A stretch of DNA of 64,000 nt from Pseudohongiella sp. (lineage in GTDB: Bacteria > Pseudomonadota > Gammaproteobacteria > Pseudomonadales > Pseudohongiellaceae), in assembly GCA_030651695.1 (NCBI GenBank), contig JAUSCD010000033.1:81574-145573 (forward strand), read 5' to 3'. Made by a program: the position numbers and the translations under genes. A model generated the notes under the pieces. It ran no database searches. It was not told where the DNA came from and worked only from the letters and a program-made list of their open reading frames with translations. This document shows, piece by piece, positions 27,190 through 36,796 of this stretch. How positions within the stretch are numbered: the stretch's first letter is position 1; each line of letters begins with the position of its first letter.

Positions 27190-29760
27190 TCATGCGGAGT
27201 TTCTGGCTGCGTTGATATTGCCAAACAGTGTACGTACAACCATTTTCTCATACAGAGACAAGCGTTGCGGATCGTCCTCTTCACGACTTTCGCGGATGCG
27301 AATCAGTGCATATTGCTGGATCATCAACAGCGGCATTACCACGCGCTCACGCAGGCGAATGCTGAGCCGGCTGCGCGGGTTGTCTTCAAGCAATTCGGTT
27401 TGTCCTGACACTTTTAGTGCCATCTCGCGGCTCAGGCTATACTCCTGATAAATATCCTGCCAGAACTCACCAAAACGTTGATCAGACTCCATGTAGCGAG
27501 TCAGTTCAAAATTGGTTTTACTCATGCTTTGCATGCTGTTGGCAATCAATGCACGAAAAAAACGCGAATGCTGATACAGGCTTACGCAAGCATCCAGCTG
27601 ACCCAGATCCTCCTGAGCTTTCAGCGCCGAGCCCAGGCCGTAAAATCCGGGAACATTCTGTTTAAGCTGACTCCATGCGCCGACAAAAGGAATGGCGCGA
27701 AGGTCTTCAAATTTTAACGCCCCGTCACCACCACGTTTGGATGGGCGGCTGCCGATATTGGCCATGGCGTAGTATTTGAGCACACTCATTTCTTCAAGAT
27801 ATGGCATAAACAGATCGTGTTGTTTGAATGCCTCATAACGAGCATAACTGCGTTCCGCCAGATCCCTGATCAGGTTACGCTGAAGATCATCCAGCTCCCG
27901 GTCGGCACGATCAATCAGATTATTTTCCAGTCCCGCTGTCATCAACTGGCCAAGATTATTAGTGGCTGCCGCTTTGATGCCGTAATGGGAGCTGATGGTC
28001 TGCCCCTGTACCGTCAGCTGGATTTGATTGCTTTCAATTTTTATCCCGTGCGCGGCATAAAAAAGATACGCGTCACCGCCGCCACGCGCGGGTGGTCCGC
28101 CCCGGCCATCGAAGAATATCACTTCCACACCGGCATCGCGCGAAACTGAGGTAATGGTCTCTTTGGCAGAATAAATGGCCCAGTTAGCCATCAGATAACC
28201 ACCGTCTTTGGTGCCATCTGAAAAACCCAGCATGACCGTCTGGCGTCTACGCCGCTGCGAAATATGGGCCTGATAATATTTGTTTTGATAAAGACTGATC
28301 ATGGAGTCGCCAGCGCCTTGCAGATCGCTGACGGTTTCGAACAATGGGACTATATCGACGCTGATTGCGTTGTCACCCCATCCACACAGGCGAAGCAGCG
28401 CGATAACTCTGGCAACATCTACCGGCCCGCGGCAGTTGCTGATGATGTAACGGTGCGCACCACGCTCACCATTGCGTTGCTGGATCCGCCCAATGACAGA
28501 CATCGACTCTATGGTGTCCCGAACCACAGGATCGTCGGATACAGAACTGTCCGCAATACCGGAGCAGGTCAGCAGAGCACTGATCTGCTCCTGCTCCGTC
28601 AGTTGCGAAAAGTCAGCAGGCAAAATCTCTGGCTGGTTGGCAAGCACTGAATCCAGCGTGCGCTTGATGATGCGGCTGTCTTGCCGGATATCAATACTGG
28701 CAAAGTGCAGACCAAACAGAGATACCTTGCGACGAAAGGACTGCAATTGATCCACAAACATCGACTGATATTTTGTTGTAATCAGCTCTTCCGCTTCATC
28801 GAGCACCGAAAAAATATTTTCCAGTGTTATAGGTTGACGATGGTCCTTTTCAACAAGTTCTTCGTGTATACGTTTTTCCAGCCTGTCCAGCAGGTCATAA
28901 ACACCGGCGAATGTCAGTCTGCGTTTGATGTGGCGCAGATCATGGTGATAACACTGCAAGATCGTGTAGCGCAGACGTGCAGCCACTTTTAACGTGGTGT
29001 CTGTGGTCACAAACGGATTGCCGTCCCGGTCTCCGCCCGGCCAGAAACCAATACTCACCAATTCGCTGTTGCTGTTCACTTGTTCTGGAAAACGCTCCGC
29101 CAATGGGTCCACCAGATCGCCAATGGCCGGATAAAAAATATTGCCCAGATACCAGGTCAGCAACACAGCTTCGTCATAGGGCGTGGGTTTTTGTTTCTGA
29201 AAAAACGGCGTGTTTCCCAACTGCTGTAACAGGTCACGCATTTCCCCGATGCGCGCTCCGGAAATGGCATCGGTCAGATCTGAAATAATCGCCAACACCT
29301 GCCCCGGGTAGAATTGGGTCGGGTGCGCGGTCAACACCACACGCACACCAAAATTCTGCAGAACCTGACCCAGCTTGTCAGTGCGCCCCTCATCCGCTGC
29401 GCGCTCAGTCAGACGTATCAGAGAACTCTTGTTGTCGATCTGATGAATACGGCTGTATGCCGCATCTTCCAACGCATCAATCAGCACCACCTGGCGCTCT
29501 ACATACTGGATAATTTTGAACAGAAACTGTATCTGTTCTTTTTCTGTAAAGTGGGCACGATGCTGATTAAAAAACTCGGTGAGGATGGCGACCGGATCAT
29601 GGCCTTTTTGCAGACCATCCTCGCAGGCTTCCGTGAGTAAAGGCAACAAGGTACCGGTTTGCTCCACCGCATCCAGCGGCAGTGTCAGGAACAGGCTGTT
29701 GTACAACTGATAATTCAGCTCCACCAGTTCTTCGAATAATCGCGCTGTCTGATCCGTCAT
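27190..29760 (-). CDS. ppc: Phosphoenolpyruvate carboxylase, Bacteroidetes-like type
   Basis: 856 aa from the ATG at 29760. The catalytic His lies in LTAHPTQFYPGQV and the second active-site block in MLGFSDGTKDGGYLMANW. GFWPGGDRDGNPFVT, VIFFDGRGGPPARGGG and RPSKRGGDGALKFEDLRAIP complete the core, and the C-terminus ends NAARNSA. The enzyme carboxylates PEP to oxaloacetate, refilling the TCA cycle. The wording of the motifs (PTQFYPG rather than PTEINRR, and RGGPPARGGG) is that of the shorter enzyme I associate with Bacteroidetes, not the E. coli type. It may have been acquired by transfer. Confidence 0.94.
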   Translation of the reverse strand: MTDQTARLFEELVELNYQLYNSLFLTLPLDAVEQTGTLLPLLTEACEDGLQKGHDPVAILTEFFNQHRAHFTEKEQIQFLFKIIQYVERQVVLIDALEDAAYSRIHQIDNKSSLIRLTERAADEGRTDKLGQVLQNFGVRVVLTAHPTQFYPGQVLAIISDLTDAISGARIGEMRDLLQQLGNTPFFQKQKPTPYDEAVLLTWYLGNIFYPAIGDLVDPLAERFPEQVNSNSELVSIGFWPGGDRDGNPFVTTDTTLKVAARLRYTILQCYHHDLRHIKRRLTFAGVYDLLDRLEKRIHEELVEKDHRQPITLENIFSVLDEAEELITTKYQSMFVDQLQSFRRKVSLFGLHFASIDIRQDSRIIKRTLDSVLANQPEILPADFSQLTEQEQISALLTCSGIADSSVSDDPVVRDTIESMSVIGRIQQRNGERGAHRYIISNCRGPVDVARVIALLRLCGWGDNAISVDIVPLFETVSDLQGAGDSMISLYQNKYYQAHISQRRRRQTVMLGFSDGTKDGGYLMANWAIYSAKETITSVSRDAGVEVIFFDGRGGPPARGGGDAYLFYAAHGIKIESNQIQLTVQGQTISSHYGIKAAATNNLGQLMTAGLENNLIDRADRELDDLQRNLIRDLAERSYARYEAFKQHDLFMPYLEEMSVLKYYAMANIGSRPSKRGGDGALKFEDLRAIPFVGAWSQLKQNVPGFYGLGSALKAQEDLGQLDACVSLYQHSRFFRALIANSMQSMSKTNFELTRYMESDQRFGEFWQDIYQEYSLSREMALKVSGQTELLEDNPRSRLSIRLRERVVMPLLMIQQYALIRIRESREEDDPQRLSLYEKMVVRTLFGNINAARNSA

Positions 29761-29815
29761 GCCATACCTGCTCAAGATTTGTGTATTTAGCTGCTATTTG
29801 CCTGGATTGTGAGAT

Positions 29816-31084
29816 TCAGCCAGCCGGGCGCTGCCTCAAGGGTCGGGCATTCAGCGGGTACGACAGATTCATCAGTACCAGCGCGACAAACACATACAGC
29901 GCGCAACTGCCAAACAGCCCTGCTGCCGAGACTCCGTTATCAATGAAGTATCCAAACAATACTGGTGCGGCTGAGGTGGATATCACCATGACCGACATGT
30001 TCATCGCCCGTATGGCGCCCAGTTTACGCGTCCCATAGATTTCAGGCCACAGAGAACCTGATATGGGCGGGCTGCTGCCAGCTGACATACCCAGACAAAC
30101 CATCATCAGTACAGCGGCCCAATCGCCGGGCACATACGCAGCCACCAGCATACAAACCAGAAGCGGCAGCAAAAATACGGGCAGTAAACGCACCGGTTTG
30201 AATCGATCAACCAATGCACCACTCACCAGTGAGCTGATCCAGTGCACGGCGCCGTAAACCACAAAACAGGTCGCCAGCCAATTCAGACTCCAGTCCTTGC
30301 TGCTCGCCAGAAAATTCTGGTGAATAAAAATACCGGTGATGAGAAACGGGTTGGCCACAATCCCCGGCAGCGCCAGCCAGTATCTGTAGTCCAGCAGAAC
30401 TTCTCGCCGGCCCGCAGCAAAATCCTCATCATCAGGTACCGCGCCGGTCAGCCCATCGGCAGGCGCGGCGGTTTGCTCGGCCTGCGCCACATCTGCCGTG
30501 TGATCTGCACGCACAAGCAGGGCAAGAAATAGTGGCACCAGCAGTAGCGGAACAATAAACGCCAGCCATAAAAAGGTCTGTTGCCACCCCAATGCAGCAA
30601 TCAAGCTTACTGCCAGCAAGGGCAACACGATTTCGCCTATGGGCACAGCGGACATGGCCACACTGACCGCTTTGCCTCTTTGCTCATCAAAATAACGTGT
30701 TAATGTGGTCATGCCGGTGTGGGGCAACAACGATTGACCAAAAAGGCGCAGCAGGAAAAAGCCTGCCATGAGCATCAACAGACCGTCAGCCTGCGACAGT
30801 AACAACATCGCAGCACCCAGCCCTGCAACCACCGCCAGCGTATAACTGCGCAGACTGACACGGTCGATCAAACCACCAGCCCACAACACAACAAACGCGG
30901 ACACCAGTGTCCCGAGTGAATAAGCACTGCCATACTCGGCGGCACTTAATCCCAGCGAGCGTTGAATATCAGAGCCAAACCACGCCACAAAAAATGACTG
31001 TCCGAAATTACCGGCAAACACCGCAAGAAAGCCGAATACCAGCAAAGTCCACTGTTGCCTGATAAAACTCAGATAGGAAATCAC
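29816..31084 (-). CDS. MFS transporter
   Basis: 422 aa from a GTG at 31084 that follows GGAG. Twelve hydrophobic segments are visible, with a central loop around residues 200-222 (AEQTAAPADGLTGAVPDDED). The first half has GSAYSLGTLVSAFVVLWAGGLIDR, and the conserved loop motif is FDEQRGKAVSVAMSAVPIGE. No substrate-specific motif is recognisable; the general look is of the oxalate/formate or nitrate-like organic-anion carriers. It lies 34 bp downstream of yfbR on the same strand. Confidence 0.9.
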   Translation of the reverse strand: MISYLSFIRQQWTLLVFGFLAVFAGNFGQSFFVAWFGSDIQRSLGLSAAEYGSAYSLGTLVSAFVVLWAGGLIDRVSLRSYTLAVVAGLGAAMLLLSQADGLLMLMAGFFLLRLFGQSLLPHTGMTTLTRYFDEQRGKAVSVAMSAVPIGEIVLPLLAVSLIAALGWQQTFLWLAFIVPLLLVPLFLALLVRADHTADVAQAEQTAAPADGLTGAVPDDEDFAAGRREVLLDYRYWLALPGIVANPFLITGIFIHQNFLASSKDWSLNWLATCFVVYGAVHWISSLVSGALVDRFKPVRLLPVFLLPLLVCMLVAAYVPGDWAAVLMMVCLGMSAGSSPPISGSLWPEIYGTRKLGAIRAMNMSVMVISTSAAPVLFGYFIDNGVSAAGLFGSCALYVFVALVLMNLSYPLNARPLRQRPAG

Positions 31085-31118
31085 CGATTACTCCAACAAC
31101 CGGCCTGACCGGACTGCA

Positions 31119-31715
31119 TCATTTCAACAACTCATCCAGCGTGAGACTGTAGCTGGGGCCAAATGTCTCCAGAAAATATTTCACTTCGGGGCTGGTGTTG
31201 CGCTCCAGACGGCGGCGCACATCTTCTTCAGCTTTTTTAAATTCCGCGTTGCCGGCCTGCACTTCCGCCTTGCATTTAAGCCAGGCGCAGATCATGTCAG
31301 CCGACTTGATCACAGTATGCACATCATCTGCCAGCTCTTCCTCGATCAGCACCTTACGAAAATCCGGCTTCAGATCAGGCGGCAACAGATTGAGCAACTC
31401 ATGTCCGGCCTGTTTCTCGATGGCTTTGTAAGCCCGGGTGATTTCCGGCGAGTGATATTTGATGGGCGAAGGCATGTCACCGGTAATCACTTCGCTGCAA
31501 TCATGATAAAGAGCGGCAACCACAACGGCGTTAACGTCCAACTGACCACCAAAATAGCGATTTTTCACCAGCGCCAACACATGGGTGACTGTGGCTACTT
31601 CCCAACTGTGCTCCATGACGTTTTCATTGATCACATTGCGCTTCATACCCCAGCGCTGCAACCAGCGGAGTTTGCTGATGTAGGCAAAGAAGTGACTGCG
31701 CGGTGATTCGGACAT
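31119..31715 (-). CDS. yfbR: 5'-deoxynucleotidase YfbR
   Basis: 198 aa, the usual YfbR length. The HD-domain metal ligands are in MEHSWEVATVTHVLAL and ALYHDCSEVITGDMPSP, with KSADMICAWLKCKAEV carrying the last Asp. It removes the phosphate from deoxyribonucleoside 5'-monophosphates and takes part in dNTP balance. It lies upstream of the MFS gene in the same direction. Confidence 0.95.
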   Translation of the reverse strand: MSESPRSHFFAYISKLRWLQRWGMKRNVINENVMEHSWEVATVTHVLALVKNRYFGGQLDVNAVVVAALYHDCSEVITGDMPSPIKYHSPEITRAYKAIEKQAGHELLNLLPPDLKPDFRKVLIEEELADDVHTVIKSADMICAWLKCKAEVQAGNAEFKKAEEDVRRRLERNTSPEVKYFLETFGPSYSLTLDELLK

Positions 31716-31913
31716 GGGGGGAAATACTCCAAAGCGGGACAGGCGCCATTCTCAGCGGCCTTGGCACACGAGTCAACCGCCACCCCTAAGCAGAAGCACG
31801 CAAGAATGGCCAATTTGCTGATGAGGATTGGATCGGATTGACTGCACTGTTAAGATGCAAACGCATTATTATCGATGCATATTCCTATCGATGTAAAAAG
31901 AGCCGTAATTGTT

Positions 31914-32237
31914 ATGAGTCATCGCCCGGAACTACAACAGCCAAGCCCTTTCCGACGCCTGGTTTCAGGACACTACGGGCTGGCGCTGACCTATTGGATA
32001 CTCTACCTGATCGTTGCGGGGATATTTTTTGTTGCCGGCAGTGCAGCGGTGGCTGATGGCAACTGGTCAAGCTACACCCTGATGCTGGGGGCGACGCTGA
32101 CATGGACGTTTATTCTGCTGTTTGGTATTCAGCGGGCGTACAAGGGCGAGGACCCGGGCAAAGCGCTGGGACGCATCGCCATACTATTCCTCCTGCTTAA
32201 CATGACCAATGCACTGGCAACGCTAAGCTTTATCTAG
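31914..32237 (+). CDS. Small three-helix membrane protein
   Basis: 107 aa from the ATG at 31914. After a polar N-terminus it has three hydrophobic segments (about residues 21-43, 48-68 and 84-103), with the basic loop IQRAYKGEDPGKALGRIA before the last. I do not recognise the family. Its end overlaps the convergent XRE gene by 15 bp. It may be a real hypothetical protein since the segments are regular and codon use resembles its neighbours. Confidence 0.65.
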   Translation: MSHRPELQQPSPFRRLVSGHYGLALTYWILYLIVAGIFFVAGSAAVADGNWSSYTLMLGATLTWTFILLFGIQRAYKGEDPGKALGRIAILFLLLNMTNALATLSFI

Positions 32238-32546
32238 ATCCGGCTCCTGATCATCACCGCTCTCAGCCACCTGCTTCTCGTGAATGGTGGCCGCTGCTGC
32301 CAAACCCCTTCTGAGTGGTGGCTGGTAGACACGAATGGTGTCGACTGCCGGAAACAGATCACCGACATCCACATGAAATGCCTTGCATAGCTGCTCCAGC
32401 GTTTGCAGCGTGACGTTCTGATCTTCATTCTCGATTCGCATGATGGTGGATTGCGCCACCCCCATCTTACGGGCGAACACACGCTGCGGAGTAGTGCCCC
32501 GCCGCTGCCGGATAAATGCTGCCAATCTCGAACGCAAGTGAACCAT
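32223..32546 (-). CDS. XRE family transcriptional regulator
   Basis: 107 aa from the ATG at 32546; the frame continues upstream to 32618 without a good start. The helix-turn-helix (RVFARKMGVAQSTIMRIENE, then VTLQTLEQLCKAFHVDVGDL) is Cro/CI type, and the C-terminus is short, charged and probably disordered. Two AACC/GGTT palindromes in its promoter (32541-32584), one covering the start codon, suggest autorepression and perhaps control of the divergent AbgT gene. Confidence 0.88.
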   Translation of the reverse strand: MVHLRSRLAAFIRQRRGTTPQRVFARKMGVAQSTIMRIENEDQNVTLQTLEQLCKAFHVDVGDLFPAVDTIRVYQPPLRRGLAAAATIHEKQVAESGDDQEPDLDKA

Positions 32547-32584
32547 ACATGGTTTATACTTCCTGTAACGAACCACATGCGGTT
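32541..32584. promoter_or_regulatory. Twin AACC-GGTT palindromes at the XRE gene start
   Basis: AACCATACATGGTT (32541-32554) has perfect 6-bp arms. AACCACATGCGGTT (32571-32584) keeps the AACC and GGTT ends. The centres are 30 bp apart, close to three helical turns. The first covers the XRE start codon, so binding would block translation initiation DNA as well as the promoter. The rest of the 315-bp gap to the AbgT start shows no further obvious structure. Confidence 0.7.
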
Positions 32585-32860
32585 CACATTGTTTCACGAT
32601 TCTGCCAGCAGGAAGCAACGGTCCGGTCGGACGGCAGAGGTATGCGATGCAGGGTGTGGTGCCCGGGATATTTCCGGTCAGCCATGCATCGCATATCTCC
32701 GACCACCAACTCCCGGTACATGTCTCAGGCAGTTACCTGCCACCATCGCGCACCTGATAAACCTGTCTTTGCCGTCAGCACTTGTCACCAGGCTTTGCTG
32801 CTACGGCGCACCTGCATTATGCTTGGGCCAATAACAGGGTCTAATCAACAGGAATTTATC

Positions 32861-34456
32861 ATGGCGCACACCCCCACTCCTTCAGATAATTCAACTAACC
32901 CCGAACGCCAGAAAGGCATCCTGGGGTGGATTGAATACACCGGTAACCAATTGCCCGACCCGGTATTCCTGTTCTTCTGGCTGATAGGTGGCGTGATCGT
33001 GATCAGTGTGATCATGGCCATGCTGGGTGTCGCGGCCACACACCCGACACAAACGCTGGCCGATGGCAGCCCACTGATAATCGAGGCTGCCAGCCTGCTG
33101 TCAGCCGACAATCTGCAACGCCTGCTGACCCAGATGCCGGCCACCTTTGCCCACTTCCATCCCCTGGGTTACGTGCTGCTGGTAATGCTCGGCGCCGGTG
33201 TTGCAGAACGCAGCGGCTTGTTTGCAACAGCTATGAGTTCGGCCGTAAAAATGGCCCCTCTGGCGTTGCTGACACCGGTTGTGGCATTTCTGTCAATGAT
33301 GGGCAATCTGGCTGTTGACGCTGCGTATGTAGTGCTGATTCCTCTAGCCGGCGTCATCTACGCTGCCGCCGGCCGGCATCCAATAGCTGGCATCGCAGCC
33401 GCATTCGCAGGCGTATCCGGTGGCTTTTCAGCGAACCTGATCCCGGGCCAGCTGGACGCCTTGCTGTTTGGCATTACTGAAGCAGCAGTGGTCACCATCG
33501 ACCAGAGCTGGGTCATGAATATCGCCGGCAACTGGTTCTTCATTGCCACCATGGTGTTTGTTTACCTGCCGGTCATCTGGTACGTGACTGACAAAATCAT
33601 CGAACCCAGACTAGGTTCGCCCCGAGAGATTATTGCCAACAACAGCGTTGGCCTTGCCAGCCGCGAGGACGGCCGCACCAGCGATGCAGAGCGCGCAGGT
33701 CTGCGACGTGCAGGTCTGGCGGCTCTTGGAATCATACTGTTGTGGGTTGTACTGTGTTTTGCGCCGGGCACCCCATTGATCAATGAAGAGGCCGGAGCCG
33801 CCAGCCTGCAACCGTTCTACCAGTCACTGGTGGCCGCATTTTTCTTCCTGTTTCTGGCATGCGGCTGGGCCTATGGCTCTGCGGCCGGCACCATTAAAGA
33901 TCATCGCGACGTGGTCGCAATGATGTCAGGCGCAATGGCGGATCTGTCTTATTACATTGTGCTGGCGTTCGCGGCAGCGCATTTTGTGGCGATGTTCAAC
34001 TGGTCCAACCTCGGGCTTATTTTTGCAATTAATGGTGCGGAGGTCATCCGCTCGGCTGAACTGCCCATGCCTTTGCTGATCGGATTGATTGTGCTGCTGA
34101 CGGCTTCAATCAATTTGTTTATCGGCTCTGCCAGCGCCAAATGGGCGCTGCTGGCACCGGTGCTGGTCCCCATGCTGATTCTGTTGGGCATCAGTCCCGA
34201 AATGACCACAGCTGCCTACCGAGTCGGAGACGGCGCGACCAACATCATCACTCCGCTGATGCCCTACTTCCCGCTGATATTGGCATTCTGCCAGCGCTGG
34301 AACAAAAACTTCGGGCTGGGATCGCTGGCTGCAACAATGATTCCCTACAGCATCTGGATGCTGATCACTGGCGTGATTCTGGCGATGATATGGGTATGGC
34401 TGGGCTTGCCGCTGGGGCCAGGTGTGGGGACTGAGTATTTGCTGCCGGTTAATTGA
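32861..34456 (+). CDS. AbgT family transporter
   Basis: 531 aa from the ATG at 32861, which follows CAGGAATT; the open frame extends 115 codons upstream but without family similarity. Motifs include GWIEYTGNQLPDPVFLFFWL, GNLAVDAAYVVLIPLAGVIY and VGDGATNIITPLMPYFPLIL, typical of AbgT proteins. E. coli AbgT takes up p-aminobenzoyl-glutamate, while homologues such as MtrF and YdaH export sulfonamides or folate fragments; the direction here is unknown. It is divergent from the XRE gene and followed by two hairpins. Confidence 0.94.
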   Translation: MAHTPTPSDNSTNPERQKGILGWIEYTGNQLPDPVFLFFWLIGGVIVISVIMAMLGVAATHPTQTLADGSPLIIEAASLLSADNLQRLLTQMPATFAHFHPLGYVLLVMLGAGVAERSGLFATAMSSAVKMAPLALLTPVVAFLSMMGNLAVDAAYVVLIPLAGVIYAAAGRHPIAGIAAAFAGVSGGFSANLIPGQLDALLFGITEAAVVTIDQSWVMNIAGNWFFIATMVFVYLPVIWYVTDKIIEPRLGSPREIIANNSVGLASREDGRTSDAERAGLRRAGLAALGIILLWVVLCFAPGTPLINEEAGAASLQPFYQSLVAAFFFLFLACGWAYGSAAGTIKDHRDVVAMMSGAMADLSYYIVLAFAAAHFVAMFNWSNLGLIFAINGAEVIRSAELPMPLLIGLIVLLTASINLFIGSASAKWALLAPVLVPMLILLGISPEMTTAAYRVGDGATNIITPLMPYFPLILAFCQRWNKNFGLGSLAATMIPYSIWMLITGVILAMIWVWLGLPLGPGVGTEYLLPVN

Positions 34457-34473
34457 TTCAGTCACTTCGGGTA

Positions 34474-34502
34474 GCCGGGTGATCTGAGTCAGAGCACCCG
34501 GC
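34474..34502. terminator. GC-rich hairpin after the AbgT gene
   Basis: GCCGGGTG and CACCCGGC pair, and TCTGA/TCAGA extends the stem around a 2-base loop after a single-A bulge. It lies 17 bp past the stop. No T-run follows, so factor-independent termination is only possible. Confidence 0.5.
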
Positions 34503-34505
34503 CGA

Positions 34506-34592
34506 CAGAACCAGCGGGAAGTTCCTCGGCTTATTCGCCTCGCTCACTTTCCACTGTTCCTGCCGTCCTCGATTGGACGCTGCTGGTTACTG
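34506..34592. repeat. Compound palindrome between AbgT gene and copper protein gene
   Basis: The ends (CAGAACCAGC and GCTGGTTACTG) are complementary but for one base. Inside, GGAAGTTCC and CACTGTTCC flank a CTCGGCTTATTCGCCTCGC core. The right end runs into the stop codon of the convergent copper-protein gene. It resembles the other compound intergenic hairpins in layout. Confidence 0.5.
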
Positions 34593-36398
34593 CACTGAAG
34601 CTGTCGCCACCGGCGCTGGCGCCTGCTCAACATACTGCCAGCTCACTGAACCGAAGAACATTTCGTCCCAGCTCTGCAGACCCCAGGGTACACTTCGGTC
34701 CGGATCGGGATTCATCTTGTTCTGGCTTGAGTTATCAAATGCGCCGGTTGCCACAATTACGGTACCGGCCGGAACCAGTTTCGGTTCTCGCAACTGATAA
34801 CGCAGCTGCCAGTTATAATTATAGTTGGCGATATTGATCAGCTCTTCACGTGTGCCGTCCGGATACTGCGCCTCAAAACGCATGCGCTTGCCCCGGAAGT
34901 GCATATGCGGCAGGAACGCGTGAAGGTAGGCGTCACGTGGCACAGTAATCGCTTTGGTCTGCTCAAAATCCGGATCGTTCGGCGGGATATGCGTCCAGTC
35001 CGGAGTAAAGATGCACGCACACTGGCCGGACATACGTTTCTCAGGCACCACACCTTCCGGGTAGAACCAGATGCCAATACGACTATGATCAACGGTTTCG
35101 CGGCCATTCGTGGTGTAGTGCAACTGCAAGGCCAGCTGAGAACCGGCCTTTAACAAGCCACCCGTGTTTTCAGGCTCGTGACTGGGTTCGGCGCCGGGGA
35201 TATAAGCCGTAATATTGGCTTCATCCGCGCTGCCACCACCCAGAAACTGACCGCGACCACTGGCGCCCGGAGGCAGAATGCTGTTCAGTGTGTGGTGCAG
35301 CACTGTGCGGTCACCGGCAATGTATTGACTTGCACGCACCCATCGGTCTTCGGTGAGACCTTCAAATGGCACAACGACATTGATGTAGTCAAGCACACCG
35401 GTCGCAGGAATAGTCTGAGGTGGCAACTCGACAATCAAATCCGGCTCGCCAAAAGCCCACTCGGTTGGGGGCCACACCAGTTCAGCCAGGGGGTCAACGC
35501 TGCCATCGCGCTGAGAACCCTGCGCAATCCAATGCAGCAGAGTCTGCTGATCTTCCGGAGTCACAGTGTAACTGTTCACAAAATCGCCAACATGCGGATC
35601 AATCTGTCCGGGCGGCATACGCTTGGTCATCAGTACTTCGCGTATCATCGGAGACCAGCCTTGTGCCATGGAGTGACTGTCCAGTGCAAACGGAGCGATG
35701 CCACCATCGCGGTGGCAGCTGGCGCAGTTTTCAGCCAGAATCGGAGCCACTTCTTTTTCGTAAGACACTGAGCGCGCCATATTGTGATCGCGTGCAGCGT
35801 AGGTAATTGCGTCGCCAGTGACAGCAACAACAGAATTGCTTACCGGCTGACCTGCGTCTATTTCAGCCAACGCTGTTTCCAGCCCTGTCACAGACCCACG
35901 GTATACCAAACGGAAGGAACGGGGATCATAAACCAGCACTTCACCCGCGGCTTTAACGTCCATTGATTCGGCAACGAGCTGTGCATCATCAATCAACACC
36001 GGAATTTCGTTGCCTGCGGCGGCAACCGAGCTGATTACCGACTCGCGCGATTGTCCCAACGGGTTGATCATAAAAAACTGGAAACTGTCCTTGTGCGCCG
36101 CCTGCAGAGCCTGGAACTGCGGTACTGCCTGGCGGAAGGATTCACTGCCGTTGGCCTGCACCAGCAGCACAATTGCTTTACGGTTGTCGTACCAGCTCAT
36201 GTGATGGAAGTAACCGTTCTGATCCAACAGGGAAAAATCACCCACTCTCATGCCGATGTCTGAGGAGTTGTTTTGCACTTGAGCACTCTGGGCATGAGCT
36301 GATTGCGACAATGCAGGAGCGGACAACGCAGTTATCAGCGCAGCGGCGGACAACAGGGATATCAGGTTCAGCGAACGTCTGAACGGAATACTGTTCAT
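34587..36398 (-). CDS. Secreted redoxin / cytochrome c / PHM-like copper monooxygenase protein
   Basis: 603 aa from the ATG at 36398, which follows CGGAG. A Sec signal (residues 1 to about 36) is followed by a thioredoxin-like domain (about 45-185) that lacks the CxxC pair, having QANGSESFRQ in its place. The haem motif is CASCH at 225-229. The C-terminal half has ligands of a PHM/DBM-type copper monooxygenase: HH 368-369, H427 (LHY), HMH 498-500 and Met 562. The protein is periplasmic or exported. It may oxidise a small substrate with electrons delivered through the haem; the reaction is not known. Confidence 0.85.
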   Translation of the reverse strand: MNSIPFRRSLNLISLLSAAALITALSAPALSQSAHAQSAQVQNNSSDIGMRVGDFSLLDQNGYFHHMSWYDNRKAIVLLVQANGSESFRQAVPQFQALQAAHKDSFQFFMINPLGQSRESVISSVAAAGNEIPVLIDDAQLVAESMDVKAAGEVLVYDPRSFRLVYRGSVTGLETALAEIDAGQPVSNSVVAVTGDAITYAARDHNMARSVSYEKEVAPILAENCASCHRDGGIAPFALDSHSMAQGWSPMIREVLMTKRMPPGQIDPHVGDFVNSYTVTPEDQQTLLHWIAQGSQRDGSVDPLAELVWPPTEWAFGEPDLIVELPPQTIPATGVLDYINVVVPFEGLTEDRWVRASQYIAGDRTVLHHTLNSILPPGASGRGQFLGGGSADEANITAYIPGAEPSHEPENTGGLLKAGSQLALQLHYTTNGRETVDHSRIGIWFYPEGVVPEKRMSGQCACIFTPDWTHIPPNDPDFEQTKAITVPRDAYLHAFLPHMHFRGKRMRFEAQYPDGTREELINIANYNYNWQLRYQLREPKLVPAGTVIVATGAFDNSSQNKMNPDPDRSVPWGLQSWDEMFFGSVSWQYVEQAPAPVATASVQ

Positions 36399-36796
36399 AT
36401 TTTTCTCCGGGGTCAGACCTCGGCCGGCACGGCATGGAGGCACCCATTAATCATTGTTATTGTCGGACAAACGGCTTTTGAATCTGGTGTTGCAGGCGCG
36501 ATTTCCCTTGAGCGCCAAACTGAATACCATGAATGAATTCAGTTTTCCAACGGACTGGCTGACGCTATCACACGCTCTGGCACGACTCAATAGCACACAC
36601 GCCAGGAAATCCCCGGTTTCGACTAACGGAGTGCCCTCATCGATTTGGGCGACGCGAGCCTGATATTTGGACTTGGGAAATGCCTCAGTCTTCCGGTACA
36701 CTTGACGGCGAACACATGCTCTAAATCCAAAAAGACCAAGCCGGTTTTACCGTCTGTCATCAGCCATCCGTCATATAAAGAGAAGAAGGACCGATC
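36399..36796. other. Intergenic region with no recognised feature
   Basis: About 400 bp separate the divergent copper-protein and thiolase genes. The region must hold both promoters, but I see no convincing palindrome, operator or small gene. The short open frames within it have no coding character. Confidence 0.6.
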
